Assembly: GCA_012522505.1 (NCBI GenBank)
Contig: JAAYKJ010000019.1
Location: 1-57,402 of the forward strand
DNA length: 57,402 nt
Origin: Clostridiaceae bacterium
GTDB lineage: Bacteria; Bacillota; Clostridia; DSM-8532
Direction: 5' to 3'
Positions 25,447 through 34,349 of this stretch are shown piece by piece; within the stretch, counting starts at the first letter, position 1, and every line of letters starts with the position of its first letter. The position numbers were made by a program, and so were the translations under genes. The notes below the pieces were generated by a model, which was given only the letters and a program-made list of their open reading frames with translations, did not search any database and was not told the DNA's origin.

Positions 25447-25490
25447 AATTTGAAAGAATAGAACCAAAAAGAATGAGGGGGATGAACAGG

Positions 25491-26594
25491 ATGCATTATA
25501 TTGATTTTCCAAACTTAGGACTTCACTTGAAGATGAACCTGGAGTTGTTTTCGGTCGGTCCGTTTACCGTGCGTTGGTATGGGCTAATCACTGCACTGGC
25601 TTTTCTGGTGATCGTCACGGGTGTGCTGAGGAATAGCCAAAAGTATGTGATTAAGCAGGACGATCTGATCGACATGATGCTGATCACAGCTCCGGTTGGC
25701 ATTGTTGGTGCAAGAGTTCTTTATGTTCTTGTGAATTGGAGCTATTATGCCCAAAGACCATCCAAAATATATAGAATATGGGAGGGTGGTCTTGCCATTT
25801 ACGGTGGTATAATCTTTGGAATCGTTACGATATATCTTTTCTGCCGGTACCGGAAAATTAGTACATTGCAGATGCTGGATCATCTGGTCGTATATCTTGT
25901 TCTGGGACAGGCTGTTGGAAGGTGGGGAAATTTTGTTAACCAGGAACTCTTCGGTCCCAACACGAACCTGCCTTGGGCAATGACCGGGGATATCATTAAA
26001 AGCACCATCATCAATGAGCAATATCCGGGAGTGAACCCGGACCTGCCGGTTCACCCGCTCTTTCTGTATGAATCACTGTGGAGTTTGGTAACCTTTTTCA
26101 TTCTGTTGTGGTTTCGAAATAAGAAAAAACTTCAGGGTGAGGTCTTCTACTTATACATGGTTTCATATGGTTTGGCCAGATTTGCCATCGACAGCCTCCG
26201 ATTCGATCTGAAGGTGGGCAATACGAATATTAACCGCATCTTCGGGTTATTGTTTGCCATAGCCTTTATCGCTTTGCTATTTGTCCGGCGTCAGCGGATG
26301 AAAAAGAATGATGAAGACGACGCTTCGTACCAGCCAAGCCAATACAGGGAAATTATTACGGAAATCGGGCTGGAGCCTGAAGAAGCCGCAGAAGCGGTGG
26401 AACCTGAAGGAACTGCATCTGACGAACAGCCTGAAGAAACCGCAGAAGAAGTGGAACCTGAAGGAACTGCAACGGACGAACAGCCTGAGGGTGCCGCAGA
26501 AGCGGTGGAACCTGCAGAAACCGAGCCGACCGAATCAACAGAGCAGGAGCTTGACAACCTGGAAAGAGAAACGGCAGAGCAGAATGAAGATTGA
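25491..26594 (+). CDS. lgt: Prolipoprotein diacylglyceryl transferase with acidic repeat tail
   Basis: A 367-residue membrane enzyme. It transfers diacylglycerol from phosphatidylglycerol to the lipobox cysteine of prolipoproteins, such as the serpin in this window. Seven membrane segments fill about residues 20-265. The Lgt signature GQAVGRWGNFVNQELFG with the key Arg, the RWYG motif at the start and HPLFLYESLW are present. Beyond the last membrane segment (RRQRMKKNDEDD) there is an unusual extension of about 90 residues containing 2.6 copies of an 18-residue acidic repeat (consensus PEEAAEAVEPEGTATDEQ). The start at 25491 follows AGGGGG by nine bases; an ATG at 25482 is too close to it. Confidence 0.93.
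   Translation: MHYIDFPNLGLHLKMNLELFSVGPFTVRWYGLITALAFLVIVTGVLRNSQKYVIKQDDLIDMMLITAPVGIVGARVLYVLVNWSYYAQRPSKIYRIWEGGLAIYGGIIFGIVTIYLFCRYRKISTLQMLDHLVVYLVLGQAVGRWGNFVNQELFGPNTNLPWAMTGDIIKSTIINEQYPGVNPDLPVHPLFLYESLWSLVTFFILLWFRNKKKLQGEVFYLYMVSYGLARFAIDSLRFDLKVGNTNINRIFGLLFAIAFIALLFVRRQRMKKNDEDDASYQPSQYREIITEIGLEPEEAAEAVEPEGTASDEQPEETAEEVEPEGTATDEQPEGAAEAVEPAETEPTESTEQELDNLERETAEQNED
26378..26520 (+). repeat. lgt: 54-bp tandem repeat inside lgt (about 2.6 copies)
   Basis: The unit begins CCTGAAGAAGCCGCAGAAGC and is 54 bases long, in frame, so it encodes an 18-residue Glu/Ala/Pro-rich repeat. Copies differ by a few bases. In-frame slippage would change tail length without disturbing the enzyme. 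Confidence 0.8.
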
Positions 26595-26698
26595 TATGCA
26601 GGGTAAATTAATCGTATCATTGTTAACAGTGGACAGATGCTTTTATGTGACAGTGTTTAAAAGGGAGAAAAGCTGGCCTGAAAGGATACAGAAAACGC

Positions 26699-27826
26699 AT
26701 GCTGAAAGTTGAGAAAACCCAAGGGTTAAATGTGCTGAAAAACTACGACTGGTTTCTGGTGTTTCTTATATTTGCATTAAATGCCTATGGGCTTATTGTG
26801 ATTACCAGCGTATCAAGGCAGCTGGGCACTCCGGGGAATATCATCAAACAGGCGATTGGAATTGCTGCTGGTAGTATTGCAATGGTTATTTTAAGCCTGA
26901 TCGATTATAAAGATTTGAAGATTCTTGGGTTTGCAGCCTATGGCTTTACTACACTGTTGCTTGTCCTGGTGATGATCTTTGGTAAGGGCGCGGAAGAGAC
27001 TGGAACTCAAGGATGGCTTGATCTTGGGATTTTCACATATCAGCCCTCAGAGGTTGGAAAAATAACCTTTGTGCTGATGAATGCATTGTATCTTGAAAAT
27101 ATTGCTACGAAAACAGGCAAGTTTAACTTCGTTAAGCTGGTATTTTTTGCCGCCTTGCCCATTTCCCTGATTCTGATGCAGCCCGATATTGGGACAAGTC
27201 TGGTATATGTTTTTATCTTTCTTGTTATGATCTTTTTTGCAGGATTGCCTTACAAATATATCTTTATGGGCCTGGGCGCAGTTGCGGTAGGCCTTCCACT
27301 GGTATACTATACCGGCTTGTTTCACCAGCTTCCCTCCTATTTACAAAACCGTTTTATCAGCTTTTTTAACAAGGATGCCGATCCACTGGGGATTAATTAT
27401 CAGGTTACTTATTCCATCCAATACGCTGGTTCTGGGCAACTATGGGGTCGGGGCTGGGGAAACGGTTTTGCTGCTGAAACGGTCCCTTTTGCTCATACCG
27501 ACTTTATTTTTTCTGTGGTTGCAGAGGAATTTGGTTTTTTTGGTGCTGCAGTGCTGATCCTTCTTTTCCTGGCTCTTTTCGCACGATGCATCTATATTGC
27601 ATGGTATTCCCGCGAACATTACGGCTCGTATATTGTTATGGGCCTAACCGCAATGATCTTTGGACACTTTATGGAGAACATCGGCATGAATATCGGCCTC
27701 CTCCCAGTCACAGGCATACCGTTGCCCTTTATTAGCTATGGTGTCAGCTCCGTCACGACGAATTTAATGGCTATCGGCATCATTCTAAGTATTTCACTTC
27801 GAAAGAAAAGACCTATGTTTGAGTGA
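26699..27826 (+). CDS. rodA: SEDS peptidoglycan glycosyltransferase, RodA type
   Basis: A 375-residue polytopic SEDS protein of about ten membrane segments. SEDS proteins polymerise lipid II into glycan strands with a cognate class B PBP. Family motifs are GTQGWLDLG..TYQPSEVGKI, LMQPDIGTSLVY, and AHTDFIFSVVAEEFGFFGA with the essential Asp, then LLPVTGIPLPFISYG. The late VTGIPLPFISYGVSS is close to RodA of elongation rather than FtsW. It lies between lgt and mraZ, upstream of the division cluster that has its own ftsW. AAAGGA lies 12 bases before the ATG, a little far. An RodA role is inferred from sequence feel and the second SEDS copy downstream. Confidence 0.82.
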   Translation: MLKVEKTQGLNVLKNYDWFLVFLIFALNAYGLIVITSVSRQLGTPGNIIKQAIGIAAGSIAMVILSLIDYKDLKILGFAAYGFTTLLLVLVMIFGKGAEETGTQGWLDLGIFTYQPSEVGKITFVLMNALYLENIATKTGKFNFVKLVFFAALPISLILMQPDIGTSLVYVFIFLVMIFFAGLPYKYIFMGLGAVAVGLPLVYYTGLFHQLPSYLQNRFISFFNKDADPLGINYQVTYSIQYAGSGQLWGRGWGNGFAAETVPFAHTDFIFSVVAEEFGFFGAAVLILLFLALFARCIYIAWYSREHYGSYIVMGLTAMIFGHFMENIGMNIGLLPVTGIPLPFISYGVSSVTTNLMAIGIILSISLRKKRPMFE

Positions 27827-28137
27827 GTATCTTTTAATCAGAGACGCATTTTTGCCCATATCGGTATTCACTATTTTTCCTGTCTGGTTCATACTCATTT
27901 ACACTCCATTTATTGCAATTCAGAAAAGCGTGGGGAAGAGCTTCTATCTCATGCTACAATCTATTCTGGTATTACCCGAACCATCATTATATTAAAATTA
28001 TATTACAAAAAGTCAATAAAAAATCAAGAATTGTATATTGTGATCATGTGACATACAATATGTTGTATTTCCTTTTGAAAAAATGATAAATATTATCCCA
28101 GAGGCTGGATTTAACCATGGTTTATCGGATAAATGTC

Positions 28138-28167
28138 TTGACTAGTGGGGAGAGGTTGGGGTAAAAT
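28138..28167 (+). promoter_or_regulatory. Promoter of the mraZ-led division operon
   Basis: TTGACT at 28138-28143, an 18-base spacer and TAAAAT at 28162-28167. The spacer itself contains two TGGGG boxes 11 bases apart (28146 and 28157), which could be further MraZ contacts. Confidence 0.65.
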
Positions 28168-28177
28168 ACTAATTGAG

Positions 28178-28211
28178 TGGAGGAAAGTGGGTAAGAATGG
28201 TGGAAAGTGGG
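28178..28211 (+). promoter_or_regulatory. MraZ operator: four TGG boxes with exact 10-bp period
   Basis: TGGA, TGGG, TGGT and TGGG begin at 28178, 28188, 28198 and 28208. Known MraZ sites are three or more TGGG-like repeats with 10-bp spacing just downstream of the mraZ promoter. Position and period match, so autoregulation by MraZ is likely. Confidence 0.8.
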
Positions 28212-28240
28212 GAGGACCCTAAAGAAGAGGTGGAGAAGGA

Positions 28241-28663
28241 GTGTTACTCGGTAAAGGAACCAATACATTGGACCCAAAGGGTAGAGTAATCATACCGGCA
28301 GCATTCCGCGAAGGCCTCGGGTTTACCTTCTATCTTACAAGAGGTTTAGACTCATGCCTGTACATATACTCTGAAACAGAGTGGAGGAACTTCGTTGAAA
28401 GATTGACCACCGGTCTTCCAAATTCAAAACAGGGAAATCGTAACGCGATAAAGCATTTTATACACAATGCTGTGAAATGCGAAGTGGACAAACAGGGTAG
28501 AATATTGGTTCCACAGGAGTTACGTGAATATGCCTCTCTGGACAAGGACATACTGTTTATAGGGGATGTGTCGAAGGTGCAGGTCTGGAATCCTGAACTA
28601 TACGAGGATCCGGATGTAGAGGATGTTCGTAGCACCCTTGAAGAGTATAACATCATACTATAA
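28241..28663 (+). CDS. mraZ: Transcriptional regulator MraZ
   Basis: A 140-residue MraZ with two AbrB-like swapped-hairpin halves, each with its DxxGR motif: DPKGRVIIPAAFR near 12 and DKQGRILVPQELRE near 83. It forms a ring and binds tandem TGGG repeats to control the division operon. It starts at GTG 28241, giving the standard MLLGKGTNTLDPKGR beginning, with AGGTGG about eight bases upstream. It is followed closely by rsmH, the standard order, and preceded by matching operator boxes. Confidence 0.95.
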   Translation: MLLGKGTNTLDPKGRVIIPAAFREGLGFTFYLTRGLDSCLYIYSETEWRNFVERLTTGLPNSKQGNRNAIKHFIHNAVKCEVDKQGRILVPQELREYASLDKDILFIGDVSKVQVWNPELYEDPDVEDVRSTLEEYNIIL

Positions 28664-28681
28664 CCAGATGGGAAGTAAGGA

Positions 28682-29626
28682 ATGAATTTTTCACATAAAC
28701 CGGTTATGCTGAAGGAATGCATAGAGGGGCTAAACATAAAGGCAGATGGTATTTATGTAGACGGTACCCTGGGGGGTGCCGGGCACTCGGTTGAAATATT
28801 AAAGCTTCTGGGGCCCGAAGGATTGCTGATCGGGATTGATCAGGACAGAGAAGCACTGGAAGCAGCCCGAATCAAGTTAAAGGCAGTAAACACCAAAGGG
28901 AGCTTTGTAACAATACATGCGAACTTTGAAAACATAAGACAAATCCTGAAAGCACAAAAGATAAAATCCATAGACGGAATACTTCTGGATCTCGGCGTTT
29001 CATCCCATCAGCTGGACACAGAAGAGCGGGGATTCCGATACCTTAAGGATGCTCCGTTGGACATGCGAATGGATCAGAACCGGGAGTTTAATGCCAGGGT
29101 TTTGGTAAATACATGGGAAAAAGCTGATATTGCCAGGGTTATCCGAGATTATGGAGAAGAAAAATGGGCAGTTCGAATAGCAGATTTTATATGCAACGCC
29201 CGTATACAAAACGAGATTACCACTACAGCACAGCTGGTTGACATCATCAAGGCAGCAGTTCCGGCAGCAGCTCGGAGAGAAGGTGCGCATCCTGCAAAAA
29301 GAACCTTTCAGGCAATACGAATTGCCGTAAACCGGGAATTGGAAGTTCTGGCAAAAGCTTTGCCTGAAATGACCGAAAGTTTAAAAGTCGGTGGCAGACT
29401 ATGCGTTATCACCTTTCACTCCCTTGAGGACAGAATCGTGAAGCAGTTTATTCGGAGCAAATCAGGACGGTGCACATGTCCGCCCGGTTTTCCGAAGTGT
29501 ATTTGCAACGCAGTAGCTGAATTACGGGCGACACCATCAAAACCAATCATACCGTCAAAACAGGAGTTGGAGGACAACCATAGGGCTCGCAGTGCGAAAC
29601 TAAGAGTTGCTGAAAAACTTATATGA
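28682..29626 (+). CDS. rsmH: 16S rRNA (cytosine-1402-N4)-methyltransferase RsmH
   Basis: A 314-residue SAM-dependent methyltransferase (MraW) that modifies C1402 in the ribosomal decoding centre. Visible features are HKPVMLKE at the start, the SAM-binding DGTLGGAGHSVEIL, the LLDLGVSSHQLD motif, an RGFRY.KDAPLDMRMD segment and ITFHSLEDRIVKQF near the end. Length is usual. It lies 19 bases after mraZ. A 338-base spacer separates it from the next division gene, which is unusual for this operon. Confidence 0.96.
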   Translation: MNFSHKPVMLKECIEGLNIKADGIYVDGTLGGAGHSVEILKLLGPEGLLIGIDQDREALEAARIKLKAVNTKGSFVTIHANFENIRQILKAQKIKSIDGILLDLGVSSHQLDTEERGFRYLKDAPLDMRMDQNREFNARVLVNTWEKADIARVIRDYGEEKWAVRIADFICNARIQNEITTTAQLVDIIKAAVPAAARREGAHPAKRTFQAIRIAVNRELEVLAKALPEMTESLKVGGRLCVITFHSLEDRIVKQFIRSKSGRCTCPPGFPKCICNAVAELRATPSKPIIPSKQELEDNHRARSAKLRVAEKLI

Positions 29627-29893
29627 CATAATTTTACCAAAGATAAAAACATTAAAGCACAAAAGATAAAATTTAAATGCACAGAAGATTTGCAGTAACA
29701 TTACCAAAAAGAACGTTTACGGCACACGATGTTATACAGAAGAGAAAAAACGGATACACAAAAGAAAATATCACGGTACTAAAGACAAGCAAAGTCATAC
29801 CATACAAAAGAGAAAAAATTTAGAAACATAAGAAAAAGCGAGAAACACTACAAAGGATAAAAGAGAACACAACAAAAGAGCTGATTTGATCTC
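29627..29893 (+). other. A-rich, T-poor spacer between rsmH and ftsL
   Basis: About 265 bases where the plus strand is more than half A by eye and contains few T and G residues. It has irregular recurrences of ACAAAAGA(G/T)AAAA (for example near 29676, 29758, 29806 and 29871). No open frame with an SD is seen on either strand. A transcript here would be almost unstructured. Confidence 0.6.
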
Positions 29894-29930
29894 AAAACCC
29901 GTGGCCTGGTGTATACCGGCCCGGGGGTTT
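29894..29930 (+). terminator. Strong GC-rich hairpin before ftsL (attenuator or terminator candidate)
   Basis: AAACCC and GGCC-GGT on the left pair with ACC-GGCC and GGGTTT on the right, with a GTAT loop and two small internal loops. GTTGTCT follows, so the U tract is poor. It sits 34 bases before the ftsL start inside the operon; it may attenuate or protect the mRNA rather than terminate fully. Confidence 0.5.
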
Positions 29931-29964
29931 GTTGTCTAAAAGCAGCGAACTGAGGTGAAAAAGT

Positions 29965-30450
29965 ATGAAAGGAAGTCCTGAATACATATACGGTTCCGCA
30001 GCACCGCAGCTTCCAGAGCGCCCACAACAGGAAGAACGCCAGGTGAGGAAGGCTCCACCATTGCGAAAAGTTGCGATGGCCAAGCCCGAACCGATCACCT
30101 ATCCGATGGCACAGATGATACTATGCATCCTTGTAGGTTTCATGATTCTTTTTACTTTGGTATTTCGGTTTTCGACGATTACAGAGATGAATGGCCAACT
30201 GGCTGCTTTAAATTCAGAATTGGAGATGCTTAAGGACGGTAACAGAAAATTACAGGCAGAAATAAGCACGAGTATCAATCAGGAAAATGTTCGTAAAATT
30301 GCTGAGGAAAGACTGGGCATGAAAATGCCTGATAGCTATCAGAGAATTCCTGTTAAAGTGCCTAAAGTGAACTATAGCATGGTTACTGAAATTGCTCCGG
30401 AGGAAGAAAGAACAACGCTTTTGTCATTGCTTATGGCATTACTGGAATAA
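29965..30450 (+). CDS. ftsL: FtsL-like division protein
   Basis: A 161-residue bitopic protein. It has a 45-residue Pro/Gln/Arg-rich cytoplasmic tail, one membrane segment (about 48-68) and a coiled coil at about 73-105. A NQENVRKIAEERLGMKMP motif follows, typical of FtsL/DivIC septum-formation initiators. FtsL recruits and activates the FtsW-PBP pair at the septum. Sequence alone does not separate FtsL from DivIC, but the position between rsmH and the PBP gene is that of ftsL. GAGGTG lies 9 bases before the ATG. The tail after residue 130 is longer than usual. Confidence 0.8.
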   Translation: MKGSPEYIYGSAAPQLPERPQQEERQVRKAPPLRKVAMAKPEPITYPMAQMILCILVGFMILFTLVFRFSTITEMNGQLAALNSELEMLKDGNRKLQAEISTSINQENVRKIAEERLGMKMPDSYQRIPVKVPKVNYSMVTEIAPEEERTTLLSLLMALLE

Positions 30451-30559
30451 CAAAAACGACATGTGGAGCTGAAGCCTGGGAGATGTTTCAAAGAGAGATA
30501 CCAGAAAAAATGCAGTCAAGTTATTGGTTGTACCGAATATATATATAGGGAGAAGACAA

Positions 30560-30595
30560 ATGGACAATGGGTTGAGGGTAAGTTTTGCGAAATAG
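30560..30595 (+). CDS. Possible 11-residue leader ORF before spoVD
   Basis: GGGAGAAG stands seven bases before an ATG that opens MDNGLRVSFAK-stop. Its end overlaps a hairpin (30582-30607: GTTTTGCGAA with TTCGTAAAAAC, one bulge), followed after a short gap by TTTTTTA. It looks like a leader-peptide attenuator, but there is no run of regulatory codons. Speculative. Confidence 0.25.
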   Translation: MDNGLRVSFAK

Positions 30596-30667
30596 CTTCG
30601 TAAAAACCAATCTATAGTCCTTTTTTATGATTGAAGGGTATTTATTGCCCGTTAAGGAGGGTATCGT

Positions 30668-32872
30668 TTGAGTTCCGATACGGTTAGAGTAAAAAAACGA
30701 TCACTTTTTCTTTTGATTACATATTCAGTGCTTATCGTTGCGCTGATGGTACGGATTGGGTATTATCAGATCGTTAAGGGGGAAGAATACTCCAAACTGG
30801 CCTATCAAAGCCAGACTCGCAACCGCATCATCAACCCCAAAAGGGGTACGATATATGATAGAAATGGTAAGGAACTGGCAATCAGCGCATCGGTTGAAAC
30901 GATATCGGTAAACACGCAGGATTTTAAAGATAAGACGAAGGATACACCTGAAAGAGTCGACGAAATCGCGAGTGATCTGGGTAAAATACTGGATATGGAT
31001 CCCCAGGTTGTCAGAGATCGACTGATGGCGAATACGGGTTGGGCCTTTATTAAAAGAAAAGTTGATAAAGAAATCGGATCGATGGTTCGTGAATATCTCT
31101 TGGAGAATAACATTAACAATATTTTCGTTGATGAAGACTCCAAAAGATATTTTCCAAACGGTGCATTGGCCTCCCATGTCCTTGGTTTTACAGGGGATGA
31201 CGATCAGGGACTTAATGGTATTGAAAAAGTTTACGACCAGGATTTGTGTGGGGAGCCGGGTATGGTGATGAGCGAATTTGATGCTGGCGGAAGGCAGGTA
31301 AAATATAGCCCCGAGACATATGTTGAACCGATCGACGGCTATGATCTGTATCTGACGATTGATGAAACCATTCAGTATTTTACCGAAAAGGCGCTGGAAA
31401 AGGCGATGTTGGATTATAATCTCAAAAGAGGAGCAGCGGCCATCGTGATGAACCCGAAAACAGGAGAGCTTCTTGCGATGGCGTCCAAGCCAGACTATGA
31501 TCCCAACGATCCCTTTGCAAAGCCTGATTTTTTAGGTGAAGAGATCGAGTGGAAGGGAAAAGCCAGCCAGGAAGATGTGGATTTTCTGTTTCAGACTGTA
31601 TTCCGAAACAAAGCACTGATGGATACCTACGAGCCAGGATCCACCTTCAAAGCCATTACAGCTTCAGCAGCGCTGGAAGAGGGGGTCGTAACTCCGGAAA
31701 CCCAGTTTGTTTGTACGACCATTTCCATGGCAGGCCATAATATCAATTGCTGGAAGGCCGGAGGACATGGTGCAGAAACCTTTCGGGAGGGAGTATACCA
31801 GTCTTGCAACCCTGTATTTGTTAAGACCGGGAGCCTGATAGGGATTGATAAATTCTTCCGGTATGTCAGAAACTTCGGCTTCACCGAGAAAACAGGCATT
31901 ACCCTGAATGGTGAACCGGGAGCCGATCAATACCAATGGTGGGAAAAGCCCACCGAAATCGATTTGGCCGTCGCATCCTTCGGCCAGCGATTTACTATAT
32001 CACCGCTGCAGCTGGTAACCGCATACAGTGCGATAGCCAATGGCGGGAACCTTATGAAACCGTTATTGGTCAAGCAGATCAGCGACAGTGATGGGAATGT
32101 GATCCAGAAGGCAGAACCTCAGGTAGTTAGAAAGGTGATCTCCCAGCAGACCTCCGATACACTGCGGGATATTCTCGAAGGCGTGGTATCCGAAGGAACG
32201 GGAAAAAACGCATATGTCAGCGGGTATCGGATCGCAGGCAAAACCGGTACCTCAGAAACCCGGGAAACCGAATCTGAGGGCAGGTATATCGCTTCTTTTT
32301 CCCTCTTCGCTCCGGCGGACGACCCCGTTATTGCACTTTTGCTCATACTGGATCATCCTCAGGTTTACCCGCATTCCGGAGGTATGATAGCAGCTCCGGT
32401 TGCCGGAAAACTGGCTGAGGAAATACTCGACTATCTGCGGGTTGAACGGAAATATACCGAAATGGATAAAGCGCTGATGCTGAAGGAAATGTATGTCCCT
32501 GAAGTCAGGAATATACCCCTGAAGGATGCGATCGAAAAACTGAAAATATATGAATTGAATTATATTGTCGAAGGTGAATATCAGGATGCTGATGCAATCA
32601 TCATGGAACAGACTCCAAAGCCAAACAGTAGCGTACCAAGTGGTTCTACAGTGATCCTGTATACCTACAAACCAGAAAAAGAAATTTCGGTGACAATGCC
32701 CAATGTGCTGAACAAAAACATCAATGAAGCAGCTGAGGCCTTGAAAAAGGCAGGGCTGAACATCAAGGTGGAAGGGATTGGACAGGCGCACCGGCAGGAG
32801 TTTGAGCCGGGGCAGGAATTGAACAAAGGCCAGGTCGTCACCATTTGGTTTGAACATACCGATACGGACTGA
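30668..32872 (+). CDS. spoVD: Class B penicillin-binding protein, SpoVD/FtsI type, with two PASTA domains
   Basis: A 734-residue transpeptidase with one N-terminal membrane segment (about 13-32), a PBP dimerisation domain (about 55-220) and the transpeptidase domain. Active-site motifs are Ser325-Thr-Phe-Lys328, Ser379-Cys-Asn381 and Lys525-Thr-Gly. Two PASTA domains close the protein (about 608-667 and 675-731). It cross-links septal peptidoglycan with a SEDS partner such as ftsW downstream. In clostridia the single PBP at this spot may serve as FtsI, SpoVD or both; PASTA repeats alone do not decide. The start is TTG 30668, six bases after AAGGAGGG. Its TGA overlaps an in-frame ATG of the murE frame. 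Confidence 0.92.
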   Translation: MSSDTVRVKKRSLFLLITYSVLIVALMVRIGYYQIVKGEEYSKLAYQSQTRNRIINPKRGTIYDRNGKELAISASVETISVNTQDFKDKTKDTPERVDEIASDLGKILDMDPQVVRDRLMANTGWAFIKRKVDKEIGSMVREYLLENNINNIFVDEDSKRYFPNGALASHVLGFTGDDDQGLNGIEKVYDQDLCGEPGMVMSEFDAGGRQVKYSPETYVEPIDGYDLYLTIDETIQYFTEKALEKAMLDYNLKRGAAAIVMNPKTGELLAMASKPDYDPNDPFAKPDFLGEEIEWKGKASQEDVDFLFQTVFRNKALMDTYEPGSTFKAITASAALEEGVVTPETQFVCTTISMAGHNINCWKAGGHGAETFREGVYQSCNPVFVKTGSLIGIDKFFRYVRNFGFTEKTGITLNGEPGADQYQWWEKPTEIDLAVASFGQRFTISPLQLVTAYSAIANGGNLMKPLLVKQISDSDGNVIQKAEPQVVRKVISQQTSDTLRDILEGVVSEGTGKNAYVSGYRIAGKTGTSETRETESEGRYIASFSLFAPADDPVIALLLILDHPQVYPHSGGMIAAPVAGKLAEEILDYLRVERKYTEMDKALMLKEMYVPEVRNIPLKDAIEKLKIYELNYIVEGEYQDADAIIMEQTPKPNSSVPSGSTVILYTYKPEKEISVTMPNVLNKNINEAAEALKKAGLNIKVEGIGQAHRQEFEPGQELNKGQVVTIWFEHTDTD

Positions 32873-32889
32873 TGATTCGGAGGGGTATC

Positions 32890-34344
32890 ATGGAATTGGA
32901 AAAACTAATTGAAGGGTTGCCTGTTTTAAGCATTCAGGGAGAGCTGAAAAGAAAAATTACAAGGGTTGTATACGATTCCAGGCGAGCTGTTCCGGGTTCC
33001 CTCTTCGTATGTATTGATGGATTTAAAACAGATGGCCATAAATTTATACAATCGGCTTTAGATAATGGGGCAACAGCCCTCATCGTACAAAAGGAAATCA
33101 TGAAGCCAGACGGTGTTACAGTCGTACGGGTTCCGGATACCCGCTATGCTCTGGCATACACCGCGGATGCCTTTTTTAACCATCCATCCGGTGATTTTTC
33201 CCTTATAGGGGTTACTGGTACAAAGGGAAAAACAACCACGGCGTACATGATAAAATCTATCCTCGAGAAAGCAGAACAGACAGTGGGTATTATCGGAACG
33301 GTAGCCAACAGTATCGGCAGCGAGAAGATCCCTGCACAAAGAACCACGCCTGAATCATTGGATTTGCAGGAGATATTCGATAAGATGAAGGACAAAGGTG
33401 CCGATACCGTGGTTATGGAGGTTTCATCACAGGGCCTGAAACTGAGCCGTGTGGCAGGCTCGGAATTTAGTATCGGTGTCTTTACCAATTTTTCACATGA
33501 TCATATCGGTGGGGATGAGCACCCGGATATGGAAGACTATTTTCAATCCAAAATGCTTCTTTTCTCCATGGCCAAAAGGGGGCTTGTGAATGCGGATGAT
33601 TCCTGTGCGAACCGGATTTTGGAAAGTAGCAATTGCCCTCTTTTGACATTCGGCATTCAAAACAAAGCCGATATTATGGCGAAGAGGATTGTTACCCACG
33701 CTGATCGGGTGGAGTTTCATGTTGAAACACCATGGTTTTCTCTTCCGGTTGAAGTCTCGGTTCCGGGTTATTTCAGCGTATACAACGCACTGGCTGCCAT
33801 TGGTGTTGCCGGGATGATCGGAATTGATAAAGAAGTCATCAAGTGTGGGCTTATGGATATTCACGTCCCGGGAAGAGCAGAGGTTGTCCAAACGCCGGGT
33901 AAGCCATGGACTGTTATGATCGATTATGCGCATACGCCAGACAGCCTTGAGAATATTCTGTCAACTGTGAAGGGCTTTGCCCCAGGCCGCCTGATCGTTG
34001 TGTTCGGATGTGGCGGAGACAGAGACAGGACAAAGCGCCCCGAGATGGGTAAAGTCTCGGGCAGGATTGCAGACTTTTCGGTCATTACCTCGGATAACCC
34101 AAGAACGGAAGACCCCGCTGCCATAATCGAGGATATTGTTGAAGGCATAAAACAGACTCAAGGGCAGTATATTATCATTCAGGACAGAACCGAAGCTATC
34201 CGGTATGCAATGAATAGCGCCCAAAAGGGAGATGTAATCGTTTTAGCGGGGAAAGGACACGAGACTTACCAGATATTTAAAGATAGAACAATTCATTATG
34301 ATGAACGGGAAATCGTAAAGGAAATCCTGGATGATATGGAGTGA
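32890..34344 (+). CDS. murE: UDP-MurNAc-tripeptide synthetase (meso-DAP-adding) MurE
   Basis: A 484-residue Mur ligase. It adds the third amino acid to UDP-MurNAc-L-Ala-D-Glu using ATP in the cytoplasm. The P-loop GVTGTKGKTTTAYM is near residue 108. The specificity motif Asp402-Asn-Pro-Arg405 is the version that selects meso-diaminopimelate rather than lysine. The GKGHETYQ end is also typical. The start at 32890 is four bases after GGAGGGG; an ATG six codons earlier overlaps the spoVD stop and lies before that SD. The gene ends inside the SD of murF. Confidence 0.95.
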   Translation: MELEKLIEGLPVLSIQGELKRKITRVVYDSRRAVPGSLFVCIDGFKTDGHKFIQSALDNGATALIVQKEIMKPDGVTVVRVPDTRYALAYTADAFFNHPSGDFSLIGVTGTKGKTTTAYMIKSILEKAEQTVGIIGTVANSIGSEKIPAQRTTPESLDLQEIFDKMKDKGADTVVMEVSSQGLKLSRVAGSEFSIGVFTNFSHDHIGGDEHPDMEDYFQSKMLLFSMAKRGLVNADDSCANRILESSNCPLLTFGIQNKADIMAKRIVTHADRVEFHVETPWFSLPVEVSVPGYFSVYNALAAIGVAGMIGIDKEVIKCGLMDIHVPGRAEVVQTPGKPWTVMIDYAHTPDSLENILSTVKGFAPGRLIVVFGCGGDRDRTKRPEMGKVSGRIADFSVITSDNPRTEDPAAIIEDIVEGIKQTQGQYIIIQDRTEAIRYAMNSAQKGDVIVLAGKGHETYQIFKDRTIHYDEREIVKEILDDME

Positions 34345-34349
34345 GAAGC

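Larger units (their letters stand above)
27827..28240. other. Intergenic region rodA-mraZ with promoter and MraZ boxes
   Basis: There are 414 bases without a gene. The first 250 bases are AT-rich, with an ATACAA-TATG-TTGTAT dyad at 28053-28068 of unknown role. The last 100 carry the mraZ promoter and operator repeats, listed separately. Confidence 0.6.

Noticed and set aside
25386-25490. N-terminal extension of Lgt
   Set aside because: It would read through the palindrome and the SD and adds a cysteine-rich stretch not seen in Lgt proteins.
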